Shown: positions 6,742 to 13,602 of the stretch, piece after piece
Numbering within the stretch: position 1 is the stretch's first letter
How the letters are laid out: each line of letters opens with the position of its first letter
NCBI GenBank assembly: GCA_964373665.1
Contig: CAYJVM010000009.1
Span: 1-29,949, forward strand
Length of the DNA stretch: 29,949 nt
Source of the DNA: JACOWB01 sp964373665
GTDB lineage: Archaea; Aenigmatarchaeota; Aenigmatarchaeia; CG10238-14; SCSR01
Direction of reading: 5' to 3'
The notes under the pieces: model-generated
The model's input: only the letters and a program-made list of their open reading frames with translations
Databases searched by the model: none
Told to the model about the DNA's origin: nothing
Made by a program: the position numbers and the translations under genes

Positions 6742-8439
6742 TTACAACTTTTTTACCTTGTCTTGAACTTGCCTCACAAATTCTTCCAGCTTGACGCCTT
6801 GATTCTCCTTGCCGTCATAATTCGACCTTACAGATATAGTCTTGGCAGTTTCCTCTTTCTTGCCGATGATGATTGAATATGGAATCTTTTGGAGCTGGGA
6901 GTTTCTTATCTTGTACCCGATTGTGTTTGAATCATAATCACCGACAGCTCTTATACCATTTTCCAACAGAACCTTCTCCACAGAACGGGCATATTTTTCA
7001 TTCTGGTCGGACAATGACAAGACGGAAACCTGCACGGGAGCCAGCCAAAGAGGGAATTTGCCCTGATAATGCTCAATAAGAATCCCGATGAATCTTTCCA
7101 ACGATCCGTAAATCACGCGGTGGATGACAATAGGCGTGTGCTCCTTGCCGTCTTCGCCTGTGTAAGTCAATTGGAATCTTCCCGGCATTTGGAAATCAAG
7201 CTGTATAGTCGCGCACTGCCATTCCCTTCCCATAGAGTCCTTGATGTCAACGTCAATCTTCGGACCGTAGAACGCGCCTTCCTTTTCCTTTATCTCGTAC
7301 TTAAGCTCGTTCTTTTTAGCAACTTTAACAAGAACATCAACAGCCTTTTCCCACTGCTCTTTTGTTCCCATATGGTTGTCAGGCATTGTAGAAATCTTGA
7401 CAACATACTTCAAGTCGAATGCGTCGTAGAATTTTTTCACAAGTTCTATAAGGTCACCCATCTCGCCTTCCACCTGGTCCTCTCTGCCAAATATGTGCGC
7501 GTCGTCCTGCGTCATAGACTTTACCCTAAAGAGGCCGCTGGCAACACCGCTAAGCTCGTTCCTGTACAAAGTGTCAAAGTCGGACACACGCAGAGGCAAA
7601 TCCTTATAGCTCCATTTCCTGGACTTGTAGAACAGAAAAGTCGAAGGGCAATTCATGGGCTTTAATCCAAACTCATCATCACCGAGCTCGGTTATGAACA
7701 TGTTGTCCTTGTAGTGTTCCCAATGGCCGCTTACTCGCCACAGTACAGTATTCGCCAATGCCGGCGTGGATATTTCTATGTATTTTCTTTTTGTCAATTC
7801 GGTCCGTATGAAATCAATAAGGATATTTCTTATTTTCAATCCCTTGTCGTGCCAGTAGACCATTCCTGGCGACGGCTCTTGGAAGCTGAACAGATCCAAT
7901 TTCTCTCCGATTATTCTGTGGTCGGTTTCCGGTAATCCTGTGAAATCACTTTTTTTTATTCTAGCGTGCATTGCATGTGCACTCAATTCATCATGTTGTA
8001 TTTTCTTAGTTTCTTTACTTTTTCCGTCTTCAGCACCATATATTTTTGCAGTTTCAGCTAATGGATGGCCTTTAATTTTTAAAGAATATTGCTTACTCCA
8101 CCCAAAAGGTGCTCGGTACGTTTCAATTTTCAACGATTTAGCATGCGATTCCATTTCTTTGATAATTTTCAATGCATCAGAAGGTTTTGCAAGATTTCTG
8201 CTTAAATGCGCATAAGGATAGATTAAAATCTTGTTTAATTTTAGTTTTCCCAAATAGTTCTTAACGTCTTCGATAGCTTTTTCCGCTATAGTTTCATTAT
8301 CACCATTTTCTACACAAGAAAACAAAACTACAATATTTTCGTATCTTGATAATTTTTTCTTGGCATCTTCAGCTAAATCAATTTCTTTTTCAGTTGGTTG
8401 AAACTCGATGAATTCAGCATGGTGTTGCAGTATTCTCAT
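6742..8439 (-). CDS. thrS: Threonyl-tRNA synthetase, archaeal type
   Basis: A 565-residue class II synthetase that charges tRNA-Thr. Residues 1 to about 150 are the archaeal editing domain, a D-aminoacyl-tRNA-deacylase-like fold that clears mischarged serine; it starts MRILQHHAEFIEFQP and includes LIYPYAHLSR. The catalytic core has PMNCPS (zinc Cys), motif 2 with LFRVKSMTQDDAHIF (zinc His), and motif 3 with VIHRVIYGSLERF (third zinc His and the GSxER signature). The C-terminal anticodon-binding domain runs from WLAPVQVSVLS to the end. The start codon overlaps the stop of the small gene upstream by four bases. DNA encoding the editing domain (about 7930-8439) is clearly more AT-rich than that encoding the catalytic half, which hints at a mosaic origin. 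Confidence 0.97.
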   Translation of the reverse strand: MRILQHHAEFIEFQPTEKEIDLAEDAKKKLSRYENIVVLFSCVENGDNETIAEKAIEDVKNYLGKLKLNKILIYPYAHLSRNLAKPSDALKIIKEMESHAKSLKIETYRAPFGWSKQYSLKIKGHPLAETAKIYGAEDGKSKETKKIQHDELSAHAMHARIKKSDFTGLPETDHRIIGEKLDLFSFQEPSPGMVYWHDKGLKIRNILIDFIRTELTKRKYIEISTPALANTVLWRVSGHWEHYKDNMFITELGDDEFGLKPMNCPSTFLFYKSRKWSYKDLPLRVSDFDTLYRNELSGVASGLFRVKSMTQDDAHIFGREDQVEGEMGDLIELVKKFYDAFDLKYVVKISTMPDNHMGTKEQWEKAVDVLVKVAKKNELKYEIKEKEGAFYGPKIDVDIKDSMGREWQCATIQLDFQMPGRFQLTYTGEDGKEHTPIVIHRVIYGSLERFIGILIEHYQGKFPLWLAPVQVSVLSLSDQNEKYARSVEKVLLENGIRAVGDYDSNTIGYKIRNSQLQKIPYSIIIGKKEETAKTISVRSNYDGKENQGVKLEEFVRQVQDKVKKL

Positions 8440-8684
8440 TCCATCACCCCCGCCAAATATCTAATTTTTGAATGAAGTTCCTTAAGGTTCTCTACTGTTT
8501 TATGGGTTTCCATGAATTTCAATAAAGAAACAAGTACCCTTTGTTTATCTATGCCAGCATAATATGGACTTCCTTTACCAATTTTTACTCCTTCTAAGAA
8601 TCCACCCAATTTAAAAAAGTGTTTTAAATCCTTTTTTGTCGGCTCGAATTCTATAAAGTCGGCATGCGACTGCAATATACGCAT
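8436..8684 (-). CDS. 82-residue protein copying the N-terminus of ThrRS
   Basis: Its first 20 residues (MRILQSHADFIEFEPTKKDL) match the first 20 of the adjoining ThrRS at 14 positions, although the codons differ, so the copy is old or has been kept by selection. The remaining 60 residues (helical, including RVLVSLLKFMETHKTVENLK) do not obviously match the ThrRS editing domain. Its stop and the ThrRS ATG overlap as ATGA, so the two are translated from one mRNA. A TATA box at 8704-8713 lies about 26 bases before the ATG. It could be a remnant of a duplicated editing domain, or a small partner carrying the same first strand. No function is known. Confidence 0.75.
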   Translation of the reverse strand: MRILQSHADFIEFEPTKKDLKHFFKLGGFLEGVKIGKGSPYYAGIDKQRVLVSLLKFMETHKTVENLKELHSKIRYLAGVME

Positions 8685-8703
8685 AAATACCGAAAATTAA
8701 TAG

Positions 8704-8713
8704 TTTTTATAAG
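8704..8713. promoter_or_regulatory. Shared TATA element for tRNA-Gln and the ThrRS operon
   Basis: TTTTTATAAG is centred near 8709-8710. It is 22-27 bases from the tRNA-Gln 5' end (8732, plus strand) and about 26 bases from the ATG of the small ThrRS-like gene (8684, minus strand). TATAA-type boxes are nearly symmetric, so one element could serve both directions. If so, the ThrRS operon mRNA is leaderless. Confidence 0.5.
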
Positions 8714-8731
8714 TTTATCAAATATAGTTAC

Positions 8732-8848
8732 AGCCCCGTCGTCTAGATGGTGTTCCCAGGATATCGGTCAAAATTATTGACTCTGGATATCAGCCTCTGG
8801 TCTTATGGGAGACAGCTGAGGACAGCGGTTCGAATCCGCTCGGGGCTA
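8732..8848 (+). tRNA. tRNA-Gln (CUG) with anticodon-loop intron and long D-loop insertion
   Basis: The acceptor stem is AGCCCCG/CGGGGCT (A1-U72, typical of archaeal tRNA-Gln), discriminator A at 8848. The T-arm is AGCGG-TTCGAAT-CCGCT. The anticodon stem is TCAGC (8790-8794)/GCTGA (8815-8819) with CTG at 8797-8799. A 13-base intron (8801-8813) follows position 37 and shows a textbook bulge-helix-bulge: helix CTCT/GGAG, bulges GGT and ACA. The D-stem GTCT pairs with GGAT (8785-8788) but encloses 40 bases, about 30 more than normal. That excess holds a GTCAA/TTGAC hairpin and is bracketed by two copies of GGATATC (8759-8765, 8785-8791), so a second intron of 26-32 bases is likely; its exact ends are unclear. 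Confidence 0.85.
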
Positions 8849-8856
8849 TTAAATAA

Positions 8857-9351
8857 CTAAGGACCAAATGGTGTAATTGGTATTGATCTAATTCTGGCTT
8901 TTACACCATCCGCTATTTCAGATCTGACCAATGAAGGTGTTTCTACGACAGGTCTGCCTAATGCATCTGTAAGTCCCGAATTTTCACGGATATGAACATC
9001 ATAACAATTCTCGATAGGATTTAGTTCTGGGGGCATATTTCGTTCCGGGTCTATGTATCTGTTCTTATGCCATTCCATGCAACGTGTCCATAAATTAAAA
9101 CCTGGATATACTTCAATTTCAGTTGGTATAACTCCTAACGTTCCTTGACCTAAAGTGTGACCATTTCCTTGCTGAGCCGGTCCTTTGGTTGGTTCAACTG
9201 ATGGATAAGCATATGTATCTCTTCCAAAAAATAAAGTAAGTGCAGTTAGTCCAGCTAAAGCACGATAAGGCCACGGATTACCATATTCTTGTCTTTTCCT
9301 AACACCTCGCCAGCTAGTGTGATAAGATCTTCCAACGGTTCTTTTTGACAT
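8857..9351 (-). CDS. Hypothetical protein with an N-terminal hydrophobic segment
   Basis: A 164-residue protein. The first 27 residues are strongly basic (MSKRTVGRSYHTSWRGVRKR). One hydrophobic stretch follows (about residues 29-42, YRALAGLTALTLFFG), then a polar, proline-rich region without repeats. Two cysteines (in RCMEWH and ENCYDV) could form a disulfide if the C-terminal part is outside the cell. The layout suggests a membrane-anchored or exported protein, but the hydrophobic stretch is short. It starts two bases after the stop of the 67-residue gene, so the two form an operon. Base composition is more AT-rich than the housekeeping genes. I recognise no family. Confidence 0.6.
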   Translation of the reverse strand: MSKRTVGRSYHTSWRGVRKRQEYGNPWPYRALAGLTALTLFFGRDTYAYPSVEPTKGPAQQGNGHTLGQGTLGVIPTEIEVYPGFNLWTRCMEWHKNRYIDPERNMPPELNPIENCYDVHIRENSGLTDALGRPVVETPSLVRSEIADGVKARIRSIPITPFGP

Positions 9352-9353
9352 TT

Positions 9354-9557
9354 CTACCGACTTTTCTTCTTCCCTTTCTTACCTTCATTTATTCTTTGCT
9401 TTAAATAATTAATTCTACTTTGCAAAAATTGCATCTCCCTCACGCTTTTCGCAAAGAATAAAGACTGTTGGGCATCGGCCAATTGCTCCTGCAGAAACTG
9501 GTTATGAACCTCTATCATACCGTTGCCGCTCATTCTGCTTCTAAAGCCATTAGACAT
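9354..9557 (-). CDS. Small coiled-coil protein
   Basis: A 67-residue protein dominated by one amphipathic helix (HNQFLQEQLADAQQSLFFAK and onward to YLKQRIN), with a strongly basic tail (EGKKGKKKSR). The helix would support a coiled coil and the tail suits binding to nucleic acid or to lipid head groups. The ATG is preceded by AGTGAC, and a TATA-like CTTATATA lies about 30 bases upstream near 9583-9590. It is the first gene of a two-gene operon with the membrane-associated hypothetical. No family is recognised. Confidence 0.6.
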   Translation of the reverse strand: MSNGFRSRMSGNGMIEVHNQFLQEQLADAQQSLFFAKSVREMQFLQSRINYLKQRINEGKKGKKKSR

Positions 9558-9682
9558 GTCACTTTATAGTAGTTACTAGTATATAAGCTTTTCCGTTTTT
9601 ACTATTTAGTAGTGGCGAAAAGTACGGTAAATTTGGTTGGGAAAACAGAAAGCTTAATCGGTGGGACTCCAAATAATAGCTT

Positions 9683-11104
9683 ATGAAAGATGTCCTGGGA
9701 AAGGTTCTGAGGAAGATAAAACCAAAGGTGAGCGACGAGGTAAAATTAAAGGAATTTGCAAGAAAGACATTAGAGATTTCCCATCAGATAGCCAAGAAAT
9801 ACAATGCAAAGGCTATGTTAGCGGGAAGCGTGACTAGGGGAACTTGGCTACCAAGAAAGAGGGAGTTTGATGTCTTCATACTGTTCCCGGAAAGCTTACC
9901 CGAGGACAAGCTGGAAGAGTACGGGCTGGTTATAGGCAAGACTGTCATAAAACAGCTAAAGGGAAAGTTTTCTGTCGAATATGCGCAGCATCCTTATGCA
10001 TCAGGCAAGGTGGAAGATGTGGATATAGACATCGTCCCATGCTACGAGGTGGAATCAGCGGAAAAAATCAAGTCGGCCGTAGACAGGACGCCTTTCCATG
10101 TTCGATACATCGAGAAAAATCTTCCTATGAACCTGTCTGATGACGTGCGGTTATTGAAGCAGCTTCTTTCTGCCAACAATATGTATGGCGCGGATTCGAA
10201 GACGCAGGGCTTTTCCGGCTATGTCTGCGAATTGTTGATAATCCATTATGGCGGATTCCTAAAGACCGTTAATGCTGTTGCAAGATGGATGCCTGGGGAA
10301 GTGATAGATTCGGAAAAGCACTACAAGAAGGAAGAGCATAACCATGTAAGGAAAAGCTTCAAGGGAAATTCTCTAATCCTGATAGATCCGACGGACAGGA
10401 ACAGAAACACTGCTTCAGCCTTGTCTGCGGAAAATTTCCTTAAATTCAAGAAGCTGGCATGGATGTTTATTGCCAAGCCAATGGAGCAATATTTCTTTGT
10501 TAAGAAAGAGAAATCCTTGACGAACTCAGGGCTAGAGAAAGCGCTTTCACTGAGGAAAACCGAACTGATTCTGATTAGGTTCAAGCCCCCTAAAGTGGTT
10601 CCAGATATTCTTTGGCCGCAGCTGAGGAGATTTACAGAAAGAATGGCAAACATCTTGGAAGAGACGAGATATGAGTTTAAGGTTTTGCGAAGCGGTTGCT
10701 ATAGCGACGAAAAGGATGTTGCAATCGTCTTGTTGGAAATGGAGACTTTCCAATTGCCGCCTGTGCAGAAAAGGGTGGGTCCCAGCGTGTTCGACTTTAA
10801 GGACGCTAAAAGATTTCTCGAGAAATACAAGCATCCTATGACAGGGCCTTTTGTCGAAGGCAATTATTGGGCGGTGGAGATAAAGAGAAAATTTACATCT
10901 GCACATGAAAAGGTTTTGGACAGCCTTAAAAACAGTCCAGAGACTCTAAAGGCAAAAGGTGTGCCTAACTACATTGCCGACCAGCTGCCAAAGGGATTCG
11001 AGGTAATTCATGAAAGCAGGAAAATTGGAAAATTGCTACGGAAGAATCGTGAGTTCGGAATTTTCCTGAAAAATTATTTCGACAAAGAAGGATTAGCTGT
11101 ATAA
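9683..11104 (+). CDS. cca: CCA-adding enzyme (tRNA nucleotidyltransferase), class I
   Basis: A 473-residue archaeal-type enzyme that builds or repairs the 3' CCA of tRNAs from CTP and ATP. None of the three tRNA genes here encodes CCA, so it is needed. The nucleotidyltransferase head has GSVTRGTWLPRKREFDVF (about 48-65), where G48-S49 and the acidic pair E61 and D63 bind metal. The third carboxylate lies in DVDIDIVPCY (about 112-121). The first metal ligand is glutamate where aspartate is often found. The central PAP-like domain has VRLLKQLLSANNMYGADSK and GFSGYVCELLIIHYG. The tail and body domains fill the rest. The last 30 bases overlap, in antisense, the 3' end of the zinc-ribbon gene. Confidence 0.96.
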   Translation: MKDVLGKVLRKIKPKVSDEVKLKEFARKTLEISHQIAKKYNAKAMLAGSVTRGTWLPRKREFDVFILFPESLPEDKLEEYGLVIGKTVIKQLKGKFSVEYAQHPYASGKVEDVDIDIVPCYEVESAEKIKSAVDRTPFHVRYIEKNLPMNLSDDVRLLKQLLSANNMYGADSKTQGFSGYVCELLIIHYGGFLKTVNAVARWMPGEVIDSEKHYKKEEHNHVRKSFKGNSLILIDPTDRNRNTASALSAENFLKFKKLAWMFIAKPMEQYFFVKKEKSLTNSGLEKALSLRKTELILIRFKPPKVVPDILWPQLRRFTERMANILEETRYEFKVLRSGCYSDEKDVAIVLLEMETFQLPPVQKRVGPSVFDFKDAKRFLEKYKHPMTGPFVEGNYWAVEIKRKFTSAHEKVLDSLKNSPETLKAKGVPNYIADQLPKGFEVIHESRKIGKLLRKNREFGIFLKNYFDKEGLAV

Positions 11105-11316
11105 CCGCTAGGGTTTCTTCTCCGACCCGAATTTAAGATTTTCAAGATTACTCTGCCTTCTGGTGAATTAAGCTCATAGTTAGCACCGCACGGCAGACAA
11201 TCAAGATACATACCATCCCCAAACTTTTCACTCTCAAGATAAACATCACCGCCACACTTACGGCAGGCTTTATAAGCCCACCTGCTTCTTAGACCTAGTT
11301 CAGATTGCAAAGGCAT
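11074..11316 (-). CDS. Zinc-ribbon protein, 80 residues
   Basis: The protein has CRKC (about residues 18-21) and CLPC (about 40-43), two CxxC knuckles separated by 18 residues with strand-like sequence, the pattern of a zinc ribbon. The C-terminal 30 residues are basic and probably disordered. The gene converges on the CCA-adding enzyme and their 3' ends overlap by 30 bases. It diverges from RNase Z across a 36-base gap. Function is unknown; the position between two tRNA 3'-end processing genes is suggestive but no more than that. Confidence 0.75.
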   Translation of the reverse strand: MPLQSELGLRSRWAYKACRKCGGDVYLESEKFGDGMYLDCLPCGANYELNSPEGRVILKILNSGRRRNPSGYTANPSLSK

Positions 11317-11319
11317 AAT

Positions 11320-11329
11320 TCATATTAAA
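11320..11329 (+). promoter_or_regulatory. TATA box of RNase Z
   Basis: CATATTAAAT is centred about 28 bases before the ATG at 11353, so the RNase Z mRNA is probably leaderless or nearly so. A GGAT five bases before the ATG is the only hint of a ribosome site. Confidence 0.45.
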
Positions 11330-11352
11330 TCGTTAAAAATAAAAAGGATATT

Positions 11353-12276
11353 ATGCTTACAATAACTTTCTTGGGCACTGTGTCAGGCATTCCGACGAAA
11401 GATAGGAACCATGCGGCGATAATTTTCGAGCATTATACGGATGCAAAATCAACTCTTTTGTTCGACTGCGGCGAAGGCACGCAAAAGCAATTGATGACAT
11501 CCGGGATAAACTTCATGGACATAGACAACATATTCATCTCCCATTGGCATGCCGACCACTTTGCAGGCCTGATACCGTTGATACAGACAATGAACATGGA
11601 GAAAAGGAGCAAGGAGCTGAAGATATTCGGTCCAGAAGCGGAGAGGTTTGTAGCCGATATAATAGATCTCGGTTATTTTGGGTTGAGATTTCCCATCGAA
11701 GCGATTAATGTCCCGTTTGAAGGGGATGAGATAACAAAAATTTTGGAAGAGGACGATTTTGAAGTTTATTCTATACCAATGCTCCATACGGTTCCCAGTG
11801 TTGCATACTGCTTCAAAGAGAAGGACATGTGGAACATCGATTTAGGTAAGCTCAAGGAGATGGGGCTGGGTAGGGGATTTTGGCTGAAGAAGTTGAAGAA
11901 AACTGGCGCTGGTGAATACAAGGGAAAGAAAATTAAGATAGAAGATACCGCCAACAAAAGGGACGGAATAAAAGTTGTGTATACGGGCGATACCAAACCA
12001 AACGAGAACACAGTAAGAATATCTGAGAATGCGGATTTGCTTATCCATGACGGGACTTTTCTGGAGCTTGACGAATCGAAAGGAAAATATCATGCGGACG
12101 TTGGCGAAGCGGCAAAGATAGCTAAAAAGGCCAATGTTAAAAAACTAATCCTGACTCACATAAGCAGACGGTACGGCAAGGATGATATAAAGAAGATGGA
12201 AGAAAAGGCAGGGGAGATATTCGAAAACACGATTGTCGCCCATGACATGATGAAGATTTCTTTGAAGAAAAATTAG
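11353..12276 (+). CDS. rnz: Ribonuclease Z (tRNA 3' endonuclease)
   Basis: A 307-residue metallo-beta-lactamase nuclease that cuts precursor tRNAs after the discriminator base, making the substrate for the CCA-adding enzyme encoded just upstream. The zinc motif is SHWHADHFAG (HxHxDH at residues 64-69). Other expected motifs are present: the N-terminal ITFLGTVSGIPTKDRN, FDCGEGTQ at 37-44, a metal His in LHTVPS, YTGDT (metal Asp), and LTHISRRY near the end. Length is normal for an archaeal RNase Z. The flexible arm that grips tRNA corresponds to the charged, glycine-containing stretch around GFWLKKLKKTGAGEYKGKK, which is slightly unusual in its lysine content. Confidence 0.96.
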   Translation: MLTITFLGTVSGIPTKDRNHAAIIFEHYTDAKSTLLFDCGEGTQKQLMTSGINFMDIDNIFISHWHADHFAGLIPLIQTMNMEKRSKELKIFGPEAERFVADIIDLGYFGLRFPIEAINVPFEGDEITKILEEDDFEVYSIPMLHTVPSVAYCFKEKDMWNIDLGKLKEMGLGRGFWLKKLKKTGAGEYKGKKIKIEDTANKRDGIKVVYTGDTKPNENTVRISENADLLIHDGTFLELDESKGKYHADVGEAAKIAKKANVKKLILTHISRRYGKDDIKKMEEKAGEIFENTIVAHDMMKISLKKN

Positions 12277-12307
12277 TTATTTAAACTCTTTAGCCGAAAG
12301 AAATTTC

Positions 12308-12823
12308 ATGAACTGGACAATGATAGGCTTTGTTGTGGCCGCAATTGCCTTATATTCAGTCGTTTATTTCGCCAAGCCAGAGATGATCAAAACAGCATTC
12401 AACTCGACAGTTTACCAATTATTCCATCCAAGAGAAGGGTTCTTGTACCTGATAATAGCGGCGTTCCTCATATCAAGCATGATGATTTTGATTTTACCCA
12501 AGGATCAAATAGCGAGTTGGCTAGGCAAAGAATCCGGATGGAAAGGAATTTTCGTAGGCACAGGGCTCGGAGCGATAACGCCAGGCGGGCCATTCTTAAC
12601 CTTCCCTATTCTTGTCGCATTCTGGAAAGCCGGTACAGGCGTTGGGCCTATAATAGCGTATTTGACTGCATGGTCGTTGCTCGGGTTGCATAGGATTTTT
12701 GTATGGGAGATGCCCTTTTTGGGCTGGAAGTTCGTTCTGTTGCGAGTCGGCATATCAGTTCTAGTGCCGATAATCCTTGGTTTTGTCGGGCAATGGGCTT
12801 ATAATGCGTTAAAGCTGGATTAA
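12308..12823 (+). CDS. Half-size permease of the DUF318/ArsP-YraQ type
   Basis: A 171-residue integral membrane protein with about four to five helices (about 4-22, 45-64, 80-100, 112-130 and 142-165). The central GAITPGGPFLTFPILVAFWK motif, with small residues and prolines in a broken helix, is the hallmark of the YraQ/ArsP permease family (DUF318). Full-length family members have two such halves; this one has one and may work as a dimer. Some relatives export arsenicals, but most archaeal members have no known substrate. A TATTTAAAC box near 12278-12287 places the start point at the ATG, so the mRNA is probably leaderless. The stop overlaps the convergent gene by four bases. Confidence 0.8.
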   Translation: MNWTMIGFVVAAIALYSVVYFAKPEMIKTAFNSTVYQLFHPREGFLYLIIAAFLISSMMILILPKDQIASWLGKESGWKGIFVGTGLGAITPGGPFLTFPILVAFWKAGTGVGPIIAYLTAWSLLGLHRIFVWEMPFLGWKFVLLRVGISVLVPIILGFVGQWAYNALKLD

Positions 12824-13428
12824 GGGCACGCCATCATATACGGCTTCAAGTTTCCCAGATATTTTGACCATGAAGTTCCAGGCTCGCTGGAAAGTATCTC
12901 ACCGGTCCATCCGTCCACAATTAGTGTTGCAGGGTAAATCGTGTTACGATTTCTCGCTATTCTATTATTTTGAATCAGCAAATCGTCATAGTCATCTCCA
13001 TTGTAAGCTATAGGGTGCGGTACAAGGCTGTATATGAAATCCTCGGCATCATTTTTCACGTCTCTGAAAGTCTGTAACAGCTTTAGAAATATAGCACCAC
13101 TCTTCCTTTTCGTGACCTTATACAGGCTAATTTCAGGTAACTCGTCATCGCGCATTCTTTGTGCAACCACAGTGACTGCATATAGGCTACTGTTCAAACA
13201 CTTGACAGACGGATATACGCCGCCCAAAATATTCAACGCATCACCATAAGTAATCTCAGATTGTTCATCGTGCCGGTTTTGCGTATCTTCGTATATGGCG
13301 GCAGCTTGGGGAGAAGGCTCTGCCTCTATTTTCACAACTCCAGTAAGACCTAAAATGCCTAAAGCCGAGACACCAGCAAACAGGCTTGAATACAGCAAAT
13401 TATTCCGCAGATACTTTCTTGTCAACAT
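12820..13428 (-). CDS. Exported protein with an FG-GAP-like segment
   Basis: A 202-residue protein. The N-terminus is basic (MLTRKYLRNN) followed by a hydrophobic helix (about 11-33, YSSLFAGVSALGILGLTGVV), either a signal peptide or a membrane anchor. The outer part has PHPIAYNGDDYDDLLIQNN, then PATLIVDGWTGEIL, which resembles an FG-GAP/VCBS-type blade with an acidic calcium-binding loop (NGDDYDD), and a W-T-G-E turn seen in beta-propeller and quinoprotein repeats. Only one or two blades can be seen, too few for a propeller on its own. It converges on the permease with a four-base overlap. Function is unknown. Confidence 0.65.
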   Translation of the reverse strand: MLTRKYLRNNLLYSSLFAGVSALGILGLTGVVKIEAEPSPQAAAIYEDTQNRHDEQSEITYGDALNILGGVYPSVKCLNSSLYAVTVVAQRMRDDELPEISLYKVTKRKSGAIFLKLLQTFRDVKNDAEDFIYSLVPHPIAYNGDDYDDLLIQNNRIARNRNTIYPATLIVDGWTGEILSSEPGTSWSKYLGNLKPYMMACP

Positions 13429-13466
13429 ATTTTGAAATTGATCGCAACATTTATAAGGATGTTAAA

Positions 13467-13566
13467 TGGACCGGGTGAGATTCGAACTCACGGCCCCCTG
13501 CTATCTTAGATATACGGAGCAAAGTCGTATAAGACAGGTGCTCCAACCAGGCTAAGCTACCGGTCC
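13467..13566 (-). tRNA. tRNA-Ile (UAU anticodon) with a 25-base intron
   Basis: The acceptor stem is GGACCGG/CCGGTCC with discriminator A at 13467. The D-arm is GCTT-AGCCTGGTTG-GAGC and the T-arm GTGAG-TTCGAAT-CTCAC. The anticodon stem CCTGT/GCAGG closes a loop interrupted after position 37 by a 25-base intron (13503-13527). The junction is a clean bulge-helix-bulge: helix CTTA/TAAG, bulges TAC and ATA. After splicing the loop is C-T-T-A-T-A-A, so the anticodon is UAU, which reads AUA. Most archaea instead use a CAU anticodon modified to agmatidine. The body (GGNCCGGUAGCUUAGCCUGGUU) matches archaeal tRNA-Ile. The mature length is 75 bases. Confidence 0.9.
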
Positions 13567-13571
13567 ATGTA

Positions 13572-13601
13572 TTTATATCATTGTGCAATCGATTTATTAA
13601 T
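13572..13601. promoter_or_regulatory. Interlocked divergent promoters, tRNA-Ile and COG1395 regulator
   Basis: TTTATAT (13572-13578) lies about 27 bases before the regulator ATG at 13603, so that mRNA is probably leaderless. TTATTAAT (13594-13601), read on the minus strand as ATTAATAA, is centred about 30 bases before the tRNA-Ile 5' end (13566). As at the ligase locus, each box lies inside the other gene's start region. Confidence 0.45.
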
Positions 13602-13602
13602 T

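Noticed and set aside
6873..8215. Several open frames on the plus strand across the ThrRS gene
   Set aside because: They are antisense shadows of a clear ThrRS coding sequence and have no motifs or starts of their own.
9860..9875. Defective CCA-adding enzyme because the first metal ligand is Glu
   Set aside because: Glu can replace Asp as a carboxylate ligand, and the remaining motifs are intact. I keep it only as a note in the gene entry.
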